From Flavobacterium gawalongense (GTDB taxonomy: Bacteria; Bacteroidota; Bacteroidia; Flavobacteriales; Flavobacteriaceae), in assembly GCF_007097265.1 (NCBI RefSeq), contig NZ_VJZP01000001.1, forward strand, positions 1 to 64,000: DNA of 64,000 bases, read 5' to 3'. Position 1 is the first letter of the stretch. The number at the start of each line of letters is the position of its first letter. A program made the position numbers and the translations under genes. Below the pieces are notes generated by a model. That model saw nothing but the letters and a program-made list of their open reading frames with translations. It was not told where the DNA came from and searched no databases. This document shows, piece by piece, positions 44,698-53,115 of this stretch.

Positions 44698-45792
44698 ATG
44701 AAAATCAAAGAAATCATTTCCGTGCTTGAAGAAATGGCGCCACTCGCCTATGCTGAAGATTTTGACAATGTGGGTTTATTGGTTGGAGATCAAGAATCAG
44801 AAGCGACAGGTGTTTTAGTTTGCCATGATGCTTTAGAAAATATAATAGACGAAGCGATTGCCAAAAAATGCAATTTGGTGGTTTGTTTTCATCCCATATT
44901 ATTTTCCGGATTAAAGAAAATTACGGGTAAAAACTACGTGGAGCGAGCGGTTATTAAAGCCATAAAAAATGACATCGCCATTTATGCCGTTCATACTGCT
45001 TTGGACAATCATCAAGAAGGCGTGAATAAAATATTTTGTGATGCATTAGGATTAATAAAGACTAAAATCCTGATTCCGAAGCAAAATTTTATTCGGAAAT
45101 TAGTAACCTATACTATTCCTGAAAATGCAGAAGAAGTTCGAAATGCATTATTTGATGCCGGTGCGGGAACGATTGGGAATTATGAAAATTGCAGTTTTAA
45201 TTCGAAAGGAATCGGAACCTATATGGGAAACGAGCACAGTAACCCTCAAGTCGGCGAGCAATTTGAATTTGTACAAGGAGATGAAATCAAAATCGAAGTC
45301 ACTTTCGAAAAGCATTTAGAAAATAAAATTCTAAAAGCATTATTTAGAAGCCATGCCTACGAAGAGATCGCTTATGAAATTTATGATTTACAAAACAAAC
45401 ATCAAAATATTGGTTTGGGAATGATTGGGGAATTGAAAAATCCCATGAAAGAAAAAGAGTTTCTACTTTTTGCAAAAGAAAAAATGCAAGCTGATGGCAT
45501 TCGACATTCCAACTTTATAGGAAAGGAAATAAAAAAAGTGGCAGTTCTTGGCGGAGCAGGAAGTTTTGCGATAAAAAATGCGATTCAGGCTGGTGCGGAT
45601 GCTTATTTAACTGCTGATTTGAAGTATCATCAGTTTTATGAAGCCGAAAATAGGCTTTTATTGGCTGATATTGGACATTTTGAAAGCGAACGCTATACAA
45701 AAAATTATATTGTTGAGTATCTTCGGAAAAAAAACCTTAATTTTGCAGTTATTTTATCAGAAGAAAATTCAAATCCAGTTAAGTACTTATAG
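44698..45792 (+). CDS. Nif3-like dinuclear metal centre hexameric protein
   Basis: 364 residues: a Nif3/YbgI core split by an inserted ~100-residue PII-like domain, the layout known in this family. Motifs: APLAYAEDFDNVGLLVGDQE, NLVVCFHPILFSGLKKI (metal-binding His), YAVHTALDN, and the C-terminal VAVLGGAGSFAIKNAIQAGA and LADIGHFESERYT. It is annotated by similarity as a GTP cyclohydrolase I type 2 or metal-dependent hydrolase; the reaction is uncertain. It starts a two-gene operon with the coiled-coil protein after 3 bp. Confidence 0.95.
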   Translation: MKIKEIISVLEEMAPLAYAEDFDNVGLLVGDQESEATGVLVCHDALENIIDEAIAKKCNLVVCFHPILFSGLKKITGKNYVERAVIKAIKNDIAIYAVHTALDNHQEGVNKIFCDALGLIKTKILIPKQNFIRKLVTYTIPENAEEVRNALFDAGAGTIGNYENCSFNSKGIGTYMGNEHSNPQVGEQFEFVQGDEIKIEVTFEKHLENKILKALFRSHAYEEIAYEIYDLQNKHQNIGLGMIGELKNPMKEKEFLLFAKEKMQADGIRHSNFIGKEIKKVAVLGGAGSFAIKNAIQAGADAYLTADLKYHQFYEAENRLLLADIGHFESERYTKNYIVEYLRKKNLNFAVILSEENSNPVKYL

Positions 45793-45795
45793 AAT

Positions 45796-46575
45796 ATGGC
45801 GAATACGAAAGAATTAAGTGTTGAGGACAAGTTAAGAGCGATTTACGATTTACAACTAATTGACTCTAGAATTGACGAAATCAGAAACGTAAGAGGAGAA
45901 CTTCCTTTAGAAGTAGAGGATTTAGAAGATGAAGTTGCAGGTTTAAGCACACGTTCAGAGAAATTGAAAAGTGAACTCGAAGTTATCGAAGATCTAATCA
46001 AGGTAAAAAAGAATGCAATTGATGAGCACAAAGAGGCTATCAAAAAATATACAAAGCAACAAGAAACTGTTCGTAATAACAGAGAATTTAATTCGTTGAC
46101 TAAAGAGGTTGAATTTCAAGAATTAGAAATTCAATTGTCTGAAAAACAAATTAAAGAAATGAAAGCTTCTATCGAACATAAGAAAGAAGTAATCTCAAAT
46201 TCAAAAGAAAGATTAGAAGCAAAATCTAACCATTTGAAACACAAAAAATCAGAATTAGACGCTATTATGTCTGAAACTGCTAAAGAAGAAGCGTTTTTAT
46301 CTGAGAAATCAGCTGAATATCAAGCTTTAATCGAAGAAAGACTATTGAAAGCTTATACCAGAATCAGAACAAGTGTTCGTAATGGATTAGCTGTTGTTTC
46401 TATTGAAAGAGGAGCATCTGCAGGATCATTCTTCACCATTCCACCTCAGACACAAGTAGAAATTGCTTCAAGAAAGAAAATCATCACTGATGAACATTCA
46501 GGAAGAATATTAGTCGACAGCACACTGGCTGACGAAGAAAAAGAGAAAATGGAACAATTGTTTTCTAAATTCTAA
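45796..46575 (+). CDS. CdsZ-like coiled-coil protein without zinc-ribbon cysteines
   Basis: 259 residues. A long antiparallel coiled coil (about 10-180; YDLQLIDSRIDEIRNVRGEL, NNREFNSLTKEVEFQELEIQ) is followed by a degenerate C4 zinc-ribbon (PF02591-like) domain: GASAGSFFTIPPQTQVEIAS and ITDEHSGRILVD. In the family the two pairs read CxxC; here the aligned positions are S/A-x-x-S and D-x-x-S, and the whole protein contains no cysteine. It directly follows the Nif3 gene, a widely conserved pairing. Likely a nucleic-acid or ribosome-linked structural protein; function unproven. Confidence 0.9.
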   Translation: MANTKELSVEDKLRAIYDLQLIDSRIDEIRNVRGELPLEVEDLEDEVAGLSTRSEKLKSELEVIEDLIKVKKNAIDEHKEAIKKYTKQQETVRNNREFNSLTKEVEFQELEIQLSEKQIKEMKASIEHKKEVISNSKERLEAKSNHLKHKKSELDAIMSETAKEEAFLSEKSAEYQALIEERLLKAYTRIRTSVRNGLAVVSIERGASAGSFFTIPPQTQVEIASRKKIITDEHSGRILVDSTLADEEKEKMEQLFSKF

Positions 46576-46583
46576 TTACTTTT

Positions 46584-46613
46584 AAGTCCCGATAAACATC
46601 GGGACTTTTTTAT
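46584..46613 (+). terminator. Terminator after the Nif3 operon
   Basis: Perfect AAGTCCCGAT / ATCGGGACTT arms with an AAAC loop and a T run. The next ATG lies directly behind it. Confidence 0.85.
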
Positions 46614-46614
46614 T

Positions 46615-47463
46615 ATGAAAAAAATGTTGTTTTTTATATTCACTAAATCTATTGGATTATACATTAACCTTTTGAGCTTTGTATTTCCAAAAAAAGCATC
46701 GCAACTCGCGTATGCCTTTTTTAGTGAACCCAGAGAAGGTAAATTATCTAAAACTAATCTGCCGGAAATTCTACAGGAAGCACAGTCCGAAACGTTCCAA
46801 CAAGAAGAACATTGCTTTCAAACGTATACTTGGAAAGGAAATGATTCTATAATTCTTTTGGTTCACGGATGGGAAAGCAACGCTTCTCGCTGGGAGAACT
46901 TCCTACCCTATCTAAAAAAATCAGGAAGTACTATTATAGCCATCGACGGTCCGGCTCATGGATTATCCAGCGGAAAAGAATTTAGCATTCCTAAATATGC
47001 CGAATTTATTCATATCGCTGTAGAAAAGTTTCAGCCACAGTACCTGATTGGTCATTCCATTGGTGGAAAAACCTGTTTGTATTACCAATCGGTATATCAA
47101 AACAATCTGCTTAAAAAAATGGTAATTCTGGGAGCACCAAGTGATTTCAAGATTATCCTGCACAATTACATTGCGTTATTGAGTTTGAATTCTAAAATTT
47201 CAAAATCTTTAGAAGATCATTATTTGAATAATTTTAAACTTAACCTGGAACAATTTTCCGGAAAACTATTCGCTTCAAAATTAAACATAAAAGGATTGAT
47301 TGCCCATGACATTGACGACACGGTAGTTTTATTCGAAGAAGGAAAAAAAATTGCAAGTACCTGGAAGAATGTGGTTTTTATTGAAACTAAGGGTTTAGGA
47401 CACAGCATGCATGACGACGAGTTATATGAAAAAGTCTCCCGTTTTTTATTTGAAGCGGAGTAA
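46615..47463 (+). CDS. Alpha/beta hydrolase
   Basis: 282 residues. After an N-terminal hydrophobic segment (SIGLYINLLSFVFPKKASQL) comes an alpha/beta hydrolase fold: LLVHGWESNASRWENF (oxyanion region), IDGPAHGLSSGKE, the nucleophile elbow YLIGHSIGGKTC, the acid near AHDIDDTVVLFEEG and the catalytic His in GLGHSMHDDE. Substrate is unknown. The start follows immediately after the terminator, so expression may depend on read-through or on a promoter inside the upstream gene. Confidence 0.9.
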   Translation: MKKMLFFIFTKSIGLYINLLSFVFPKKASQLAYAFFSEPREGKLSKTNLPEILQEAQSETFQQEEHCFQTYTWKGNDSIILLVHGWESNASRWENFLPYLKKSGSTIIAIDGPAHGLSSGKEFSIPKYAEFIHIAVEKFQPQYLIGHSIGGKTCLYYQSVYQNNLLKKMVILGAPSDFKIILHNYIALLSLNSKISKSLEDHYLNNFKLNLEQFSGKLFASKLNIKGLIAHDIDDTVVLFEEGKKIASTWKNVVFIETKGLGHSMHDDELYEKVSRFLFEAE

Positions 47464-47477
47464 TTAAAATGAGATCG

Positions 47478-47495
47478 CAGTAAAATCTTTTACTG
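47478..47495. repeat. Short perfect palindrome after the hydrolase gene
   Basis: CAGTAAAATCTTTTACTG, 8-bp arms with a two-base centre, 15 bp after the stop codon. There is only a weak T tract beyond, so it is a poor terminator candidate. A run of ATAAAC-type heptad words follows at 47510-47545. Confidence 0.45.
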
Positions 47496-47551
47496 ACTTC
47501 TTAATTTTCAAATAAACAAATAACCACATAAACGATTAAACAATTTAGTAC

Positions 47552-47559
47552 TACTTTTG
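47552..47559 (+). promoter_or_regulatory. rluF promoter -7 element (possibly leaderless)
   Basis: TACTTTTG followed by CATC lies only 4 bp before the ATG. If it is used, transcription would begin at or within the start codon, giving a leaderless mRNA. Confidence 0.45.
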
Positions 47560-47563
47560 CATC

Positions 47564-48376
47564 ATGGAAGAAAATCTAAAACGCCTCAATAAATTCATAG
47601 GAGAAACCGGGTATTGCTCCCGCCGAGAAGCCGATAAAATCATTGAAGAAGGTCGTGTAACCATCAATGGAGTCGTTCCGGAATTAGGGACAAAAGTTTC
47701 GCCAGATGATGAAGTGCGTATCGACGGTAAACTCATCCGTGAGAAAAACGAAAAACCCGTTTATCTTGCTTTCTATAAACCTGTTGGAATTGAATGTACC
47801 ACAAACCTAGACGTTCGTAATAACATTGTAGATTACATCAATTATCCCAAACGTATTTTCCCTATTGGTCGACTAGACAAAGCCAGTGAAGGATTGATTT
47901 TCATGACCAATGATGGTGACATTGTTAATAAAATATTGCGCGCCAGAAACAATCACGAAAAAGAATATACGGTAACGGTAAACAAACCTATTACAGATCG
48001 TTTTATAGAACGAATGGGGAATGGAGTCCCAATTTTGGACACGGTAACCCGAAAATGTAAAGTGGAACAAATCAGTAAATTCACTTTCAAAATTATCCTG
48101 ACGCAAGGATTGAATCGCCAAATTCGTAGAATGACAGAATATTTAGGTTACGAAGTTACGGCTTTGAAACGCATTCGCATCATCAATATTTCATTAGATG
48201 TTCCTGTAGGGCGTTACCGTGATCTGACTGATGCCGAAATCAAAGAATTGAACGAGCTTATTGAGCCTTCCAGTAAAACAGAAGAAGCCAGTTTACCTAA
48301 AACGGAAGCACCAAAAAGAAGAACCGAATTCATCAAAAGAGACGATCCAAGGTTTAAAGGAAGAGGGGATTATTAA
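47564..48376 (+). CDS. rluF: 23S rRNA pseudouridine synthase, RluF type
   Basis: 270 residues. An N-terminal S4 RNA-binding domain (RLNKFIGETGYCSRREADKI, about 5-60) is followed by an RsuA-type catalytic domain: LAFYKPVGIECTT, the catalytic Asp in IFPIGRLDKASEGLIFMTND, RARNNHEKEYTVTV, and LTQGLNRQIRRMTEYLGY. RluF-type sequence features (NHEKEY, GDIVNKILRA) favour RluF over RluB/RsuA. A charged disordered tail (about 235-270, KTEAPKRRTEFIKRDDPRF) is present. Confidence 0.92.
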   Translation: MEENLKRLNKFIGETGYCSRREADKIIEEGRVTINGVVPELGTKVSPDDEVRIDGKLIREKNEKPVYLAFYKPVGIECTTNLDVRNNIVDYINYPKRIFPIGRLDKASEGLIFMTNDGDIVNKILRARNNHEKEYTVTVNKPITDRFIERMGNGVPILDTVTRKCKVEQISKFTFKIILTQGLNRQIRRMTEYLGYEVTALKRIRIINISLDVPVGRYRDLTDAEIKELNELIEPSSKTEEASLPKTEAPKRRTEFIKRDDPRFKGRGDY

Positions 48377-48422
48377 ACCATAATCAACTATTAAACAACG
48401 ATTAACTTATTATCATTCTATT

Positions 48423-48511
48423 TTCGGGATACAATTTATAAATCCAAACAAGGCCTCCACAGGCTTATTAAATAGTGATACCCACTGACTATTTCAATTC
48501 GGGATACAATT
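48423..48511. repeat. Direct repeat TTCGGGATACAATT upstream of hybrid kinase
   Basis: The 14-base word occurs at 48423-48436 and 48498-48511, 75 bp apart (about seven helical turns), in the 216-bp gap before the kinase gene. It also contains a short AGGCCTCCACAGGCTT hairpin. It could be a paired regulator site; untested. Confidence 0.5.
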
Positions 48512-48592
48512 ACTTAACCTTTTGTTTGAAGTATTTTAATCTGTTTTTTTAATGAACGCAATAAATTTGCAGGACATCTAAAAAAATAGTAC

Positions 48593-50824
48593 TTGAAATT
48601 TTTCTTCAACAATTTTCGTTACTTCAGAACACAAATATTTTTATCATTTTCATTAATGATTGTTTTGATAGTTGTTTGGTTTATGTTTTATCTGTATATC
48701 GACCGTAAAGTGCATCATCTGAATAACTTCACTTACAAATCGTATCGGGTTTCACAAGACTTTAGTGCTAACATAAGAAATTTTCAAACTTTTTTATTGT
48801 TTGGATATAAGGAAAAAGACTTTTATATTAATCATAATCAGAAAGACCTTAAACTATATATAGACAACTTAAAAAGCCAAAGAAAGGAAGTTGATCTAAT
48901 TTTCAAAGAATCGAAAGAGTTGAACATTGGAACAAATCAATCTATGATTACGCTTTCAAAAGAAATAGATAATCTTTATGTTATTGTAAATCAATTTAAA
49001 AAAATAGCATTAATTCGGGGGTTTAAAGATTATGGAATTGAAGGAAAAATGAGAGACAAAGCACATTTTTTAGAAAAAAAGTCTTCATTAAATAAAATTA
49101 CTTTACTTCAATTTCGCAGACATGAAAAAGACTATTTGTTACGTTCAGACGATACTTATATTAAAAATTTTGAGGATTTGTATAATTCTACTATAAGAGA
49201 AAAAAATATTGATTCAGCAACCAGGCAAGTTCTTATAGATTACAAAAATGATTTTGATTCTTTGGTGAAATTGAGTTCAAAACTAGGAGTTGCTCAAAAT
49301 CAAGGTCTATATGGAAAAATAAATCAAATCAATGAGGTTGTTGAAAATTCATTTGTTCAAATTATAGCCCATAATAAAAAAAGAATAAATGAATTAAAAG
49401 AAACCTTATTCTATTTTCAATTATGCCAAACACTACTCATGATGCTAATTGCTTTAATATTAAGTACTTATATATCTAAATATTTCACAAAAGACATCAA
49501 ATTACTTTCTTTAGATATTTCAAATTATATAAAGTCCAATTTCAAAGAACCTATATCTAATTTAAATCATAAATCATCAATTAGAGAAGTTGATTTCTTA
49601 TTAAAAAGTTACGGAATATTAAAAGAAAAGCTATCTGAAAACATTATTTTTTTAGAAAAAAAAACCGAGCAAGCAAATAAAATAGCAACATTCAAAACAC
49701 AATTTCTTGCCAATATGAGTCATGAAATTCGCTCACCCCTTAATGGAGTTATCGGAATGTTAAACATGCTCAAAACAAGCGCATTGAATAGCGAACAAAC
49801 CGAATACATCGAAATAGCAGAACACAGTGCAGACCATCTTTTGGGGATTGTAAATATGATTTTAGATCATTCAAAAATGGAAGCTGGTAAAATGAAGGTA
49901 GAACAATATCCAATAAATCTTAAAAAAGAACTCACTAAACTAATCCGATTATTTGAATACCGAATAAATGATAAAAACATAGAACTACATTTTATTTATG
50001 ATGATAAAATCTCTAATAATATACTTGGTGATAATTTAAGATTGCAACAAGTATTGATTAACCTTATTGACAATGCAATTAAGTTTACAACTCATGGTGA
50101 TGTTAAACTTGAGGTAAATTTATTAAATCGAATAGATGATTTACAATATTTGAATTTTAAAATCACGGATTCTGGTATAGGTATTGACCCTGATAAAACA
50201 GAACAAATGCTTTTAGCATTTGAACAAGCAGATTTAACAACCACGAGAAAATATGGTGGCACAGGATTGGGTTTAACAATTTCTAACCAATTAGTACAAC
50301 TAATGGGAGGAACTAAATTAAATATTATAGCTTTAGAAAGTGGCGGATCGAGTTTTAGTTTTGAAATTCCATTTAAAATTAATACCAATGTGCTTTCAAT
50401 TGAAGACAACAATGAAACTCAGTTTAATACTATAAAAGATGTAATTATTAATAAAGCATTAATTGTTGAAGATAATTTAATCAATCAAAAAGTATTGTAT
50501 AAACTTCTGGATAAACTAAATATCCCTTCAGATATTGCAATTAATGGAAAAGAAGCGGTTTCACTTTATAATGAAAACGATTATGACATTATTTTTATGG
50601 ACTTACACATGCCTGAAATGGATGGGTTTGAAGCTACAGAAAAAATACATTCCTCTCCAAAATATCAAATAAACGCGATACCAATTATTGCTGTAACTGC
50701 AAGTGCATTTGATGAAGACAAGGTAAAAGCCATTTCTAACGGTATGGATGATTTTATAACGAAACCCGTTGTTTTAAAAAACCTGGAAGAAATAATAGCT
50801 AAACAAATGCAGCTCCAGATGTAA
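48593..50824 (+). CDS. Hybrid histidine kinase / response regulator with periplasmic helical sensor
   Basis: The start is TTG 48593; the next Met (residue 22) would cut the first membrane helix. 743 residues. TM1 about 14-37, a ~240-residue helical periplasmic domain without a recognised family, TM2 about 273-293, then coiled coil and HisKA with FLANMSHEIRSPLNGVIGML. The HATPase has NAIKF, DSGIGIDPDK and GTGLGLTISNQL. The receiver has LIVEDNLINQ, IIFMDLHMPEMDGFEATE and AVTASA. No HPt or effector domain is attached. It lies alone between rluF and corA; signal unknown. Confidence 0.93.
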   Translation: MKFFFNNFRYFRTQIFLSFSLMIVLIVVWFMFYLYIDRKVHHLNNFTYKSYRVSQDFSANIRNFQTFLLFGYKEKDFYINHNQKDLKLYIDNLKSQRKEVDLIFKESKELNIGTNQSMITLSKEIDNLYVIVNQFKKIALIRGFKDYGIEGKMRDKAHFLEKKSSLNKITLLQFRRHEKDYLLRSDDTYIKNFEDLYNSTIREKNIDSATRQVLIDYKNDFDSLVKLSSKLGVAQNQGLYGKINQINEVVENSFVQIIAHNKKRINELKETLFYFQLCQTLLMMLIALILSTYISKYFTKDIKLLSLDISNYIKSNFKEPISNLNHKSSIREVDFLLKSYGILKEKLSENIIFLEKKTEQANKIATFKTQFLANMSHEIRSPLNGVIGMLNMLKTSALNSEQTEYIEIAEHSADHLLGIVNMILDHSKMEAGKMKVEQYPINLKKELTKLIRLFEYRINDKNIELHFIYDDKISNNILGDNLRLQQVLINLIDNAIKFTTHGDVKLEVNLLNRIDDLQYLNFKITDSGIGIDPDKTEQMLLAFEQADLTTTRKYGGTGLGLTISNQLVQLMGGTKLNIIALESGGSSFSFEIPFKINTNVLSIEDNNETQFNTIKDVIINKALIVEDNLINQKVLYKLLDKLNIPSDIAINGKEAVSLYNENDYDIIFMDLHMPEMDGFEATEKIHSSPKYQINAIPIIAVTASAFDEDKVKAISNGMDDFITKPVVLKNLEEIIAKQMQLQM

Positions 50825-50912
50825 CCAATAAAACCCTAAACATCAATACGAAACACTCTTCCGTAACGGTGTATTTTATGCATTCCTATTTTAAGGATGG
50901 GATAACAGATTT

Positions 50913-50944
50913 AAAAACGTTTCAAAATTCGAAACGTTTTTTTA
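50913..50944. terminator. Bidirectional terminator between kinase and corA
   Basis: AAAAACGTTTC / GAAACGTTTTT arms with A- and T-tracts on both sides, between convergent genes; it overlaps the last codons of corA. Confidence 0.8.
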
Positions 50945-51868
50945 AAACCATCTTTTTCTTTTAAATAAAAACACACCAAAAGCAGATAACAGAACTGATA
51001 TTGAAATGATAATCCCTATTCCATACGGATTATTTTGCAGGTCATTGGGCACATTCATTCCATACAAACTCGCAATCAATGTTGGAATCATCAGAATAAT
51101 CGAAATCGAAGTCATCTGTTTCATAATAGTATTCATATTATTAGAAATCACAGAGGCATACGCATCCATCGTTCCAGTCAGGATGTCACTGTAAATATTG
51201 GTGGTTTCCTGTGCCTGACGCAATTCAATCTCAACATCTTCCAGTAATTCGAGATCAAAATGTTCTTTTTGTGATTTTATATTCCGAATTCGGTGTAATA
51301 AAATATCATTCCCTTTCAGCGAAGTCATGAAGAACACCAAACATTTTTCTATTTGAAGCAAAGCTTGTAATTCTTCATTCTTAATCGATTTTTCCAGATT
51401 ATCTTCTGCCAATTTAATTTTTTGATTGACTTGTTTGAGGTATTTTAGATACCAAACACTCGAAGACAACAACAATTTCAATACGAGATCAAAGTTATCT
51501 TTTATATCAATATTCTTGCGTTGGGTGTAAGTTACAAAATCGATAAGCATTTCTGTTTTCTGAAAACTTATGGTAACACAAATGTCGTCTTTGAAAATTA
51601 CGCCTACAGGAATCGTATGAAAAGGCAATTTTACATCATTGCTCTTTACAGGAATTCGCATGAGAATCAATGTCCACCCATTTTCAATCTCAATACGGGG
51701 TCTTTCGTCAATATCTTCGATATCATTATAGAATGCCTCGGGAATTTGCAATTCCTCAAGTAAGTATTTCTTTTCTGCTTCAGTTGGACATTCAATATTT
51801 ATCCAGCAGTTTGGAGACCATTCTTTAGTGGCAATTAATCCGTTATTGTTTTTGTAAAAAGCTCTCAT
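50942..51868 (-). CDS. corA: CorA family divalent cation transporter
   Basis: 308 residues. A cytoplasmic N-terminal domain with long helices, the signature YGMNVP at about residue 269 at the end of TM1 (MTSISIILMIPTLIASLYGM), then TM2 (IGIIISISVLLSAFGVFLF) and a basic KRKRWF end. CorA proteins form pentameric Mg2+/Co2+ channels in the inner membrane. Ion preference cannot be read from sequence. No riboswitch was seen upstream. Confidence 0.95.
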   Translation of the reverse strand: MRAFYKNNNGLIATKEWSPNCWINIECPTEAEKKYLLEELQIPEAFYNDIEDIDERPRIEIENGWTLILMRIPVKSNDVKLPFHTIPVGVIFKDDICVTISFQKTEMLIDFVTYTQRKNIDIKDNFDLVLKLLLSSSVWYLKYLKQVNQKIKLAEDNLEKSIKNEELQALLQIEKCLVFFMTSLKGNDILLHRIRNIKSQKEHFDLELLEDVEIELRQAQETTNIYSDILTGTMDAYASVISNNMNTIMKQMTSISIILMIPTLIASLYGMNVPNDLQNNPYGIGIIISISVLLSAFGVFLFKRKRWF

Positions 51869-51983
51869 TTCAAAATTCTATAGGTTTATTCATAGCATTT
51901 TGAATGGTGTATCAAGTGCTATATTAATTCAATATTTCCGAATAATAATCGTCCATTTTAAATGGCCTGTTTTTTAAGTGTTG

Positions 51984-51991
51984 CAAAAGTA
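51984..51991 (-). promoter_or_regulatory. corA promoter -7 element
   Basis: TACTTTTG on the minus strand followed by CAAC, 116 bp before corA. Confidence 0.45.
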
Positions 51992-52046
51992 TTCTTTATA
52001 TTTTGTTACAGTAATCAATTATCAGAATTTTAAGCGTTTTTTAAGA

Positions 52047-52078
52047 TAAAAAAAGCCTTAAACTATCGTTTAAGGCTC
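52047..52078 (-). terminator. folD terminator
   Basis: Perfect 10-bp arms AGCCTTAAAC (52054-52063) and GTTTAAGGCT (52068-52077), with a T7 run on the minus strand. Confidence 0.85.
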
Positions 52079-52097
52079 TAAGTAAAGTATATTGTTC

Positions 52098-52979
52098 TTA
52101 CTTGTTTATTCTCATTTCTCTTGCCAAAAGTGTATTTTTCAATAACATCGCAATCGTCATGGGTCCTACTCCACCGGGAACTGGGGTAATAAACGATGCT
52201 TTTTTACTCACATGTTCAAAATCAACATCACCGGTTATTACATAACCTTTGTCATTTGTTTCATCAGGAACACGAGTAATACCAACGTCAATAACCACAA
52301 CTCCATCTTTCACCATATCCGCTTTTAGATAATTAGGAACACCAAGAGCGGTGATAATGATATCAGCCTGAATCGTAATTTCTTCAATATTTTTAGTGTA
52401 GCTATGCGTCAAGGTTACCGTTGAGTTTCCTGGAAAGCCTTTTCTTCCCATTAAAATACTCATAGGACGACCTACAATATGGCTACGACCAATAACTACG
52501 GTATGTTTTCCTTTAGTTTCCACACCGTATCTTTCTAACAATTCTAGAATTCCGAAAGGCGTTGCAGGAATAAAAGTGGTCATGTCTAATGCCATTTTTC
52601 CAAAATTCTCTGGATGAAATCCATCAACATCTTTACTTGGATCCACTGCCATCAATACTTTTTGCTCATCGATTTGTTCAGGAAGCGGCAATTGAACGAT
52701 AAACCCATCAATGTTATCATCTTCATTCAACTCTTTAATCTTATTCAACAACTCAATTTCAGTTGTAGTACTTGGCATTTTCACTAAAGTCGATTCAAAA
52801 CCCACTCGTTCACAAGCTTTTACCTTACTTCCAACATACGTTAAACTAGCACCATCGTTACCCACAATTACTGCTGCTAAATGAGGTACTTTCTCCCCAT
52901 TGCTTTTCATTTTTTGTACTTCGGCAGCGATTTCGCTTTTAATATCTTCTGCTGTTTTTTTTCCGTCTAGTAGTTGCAT
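52098..52979 (-). CDS. folD: Bifunctional methylene-THF dehydrogenase / methenyl-THF cyclohydrolase
   Basis: 293 residues. Motifs: VGNDGASLTYVGSKVKACER (YVxxKxKxC with the catalytic Lys), DGFIVQLPLPEQID, KDVDGFHPENFGKM, VVIGRSHIVGRPMSILM and the C-terminal PVPGGVGPMTIAMLLKNTL. It interconverts one-carbon folates in the cytoplasm. It lies 136 bp downstream of ffh on the same strand, separated by a heptad repeat. Confidence 0.98.
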   Translation of the reverse strand: MQLLDGKKTAEDIKSEIAAEVQKMKSNGEKVPHLAAVIVGNDGASLTYVGSKVKACERVGFESTLVKMPSTTTEIELLNKIKELNEDDNIDGFIVQLPLPEQIDEQKVLMAVDPSKDVDGFHPENFGKMALDMTTFIPATPFGILELLERYGVETKGKHTVVIGRSHIVGRPMSILMGRKGFPGNSTVTLTHSYTKNIEEITIQADIIITALGVPNYLKADMVKDGVVVIDVGITRVPDETNDKGYVITGDVDFEHVSKKASFITPVPGGVGPMTIAMLLKNTLLAREMRINK

Positions 52980-52981
52980 TT

Positions 52982-53110
52982 TTAAAATTGTTTAAAGTTT
53001 AAAGTTTAAAGTTTTGAAAACTAGAAACTTTAAGGTTTAGTAGTGGTTTATTTTTATATAAAAGTTAAGGTTTAAAAGTTCAAAAAATTGGAACCTTTAA
53101 ACCTTAAATA
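52982..53110. repeat. Heptad intergenic repeats between folD and ffh
   Basis: Two blocks: GTTTAAA repeated three times in phase with a later GAAACTTTAAGG (52990-53036), and AAGGTTTAAAAGTTC...GAACCTTTAAACCTT (53066-53106), an imperfect hairpin around CAAAAAATTG. Confidence 0.7.
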
Positions 53111-53115
53111 AATAA

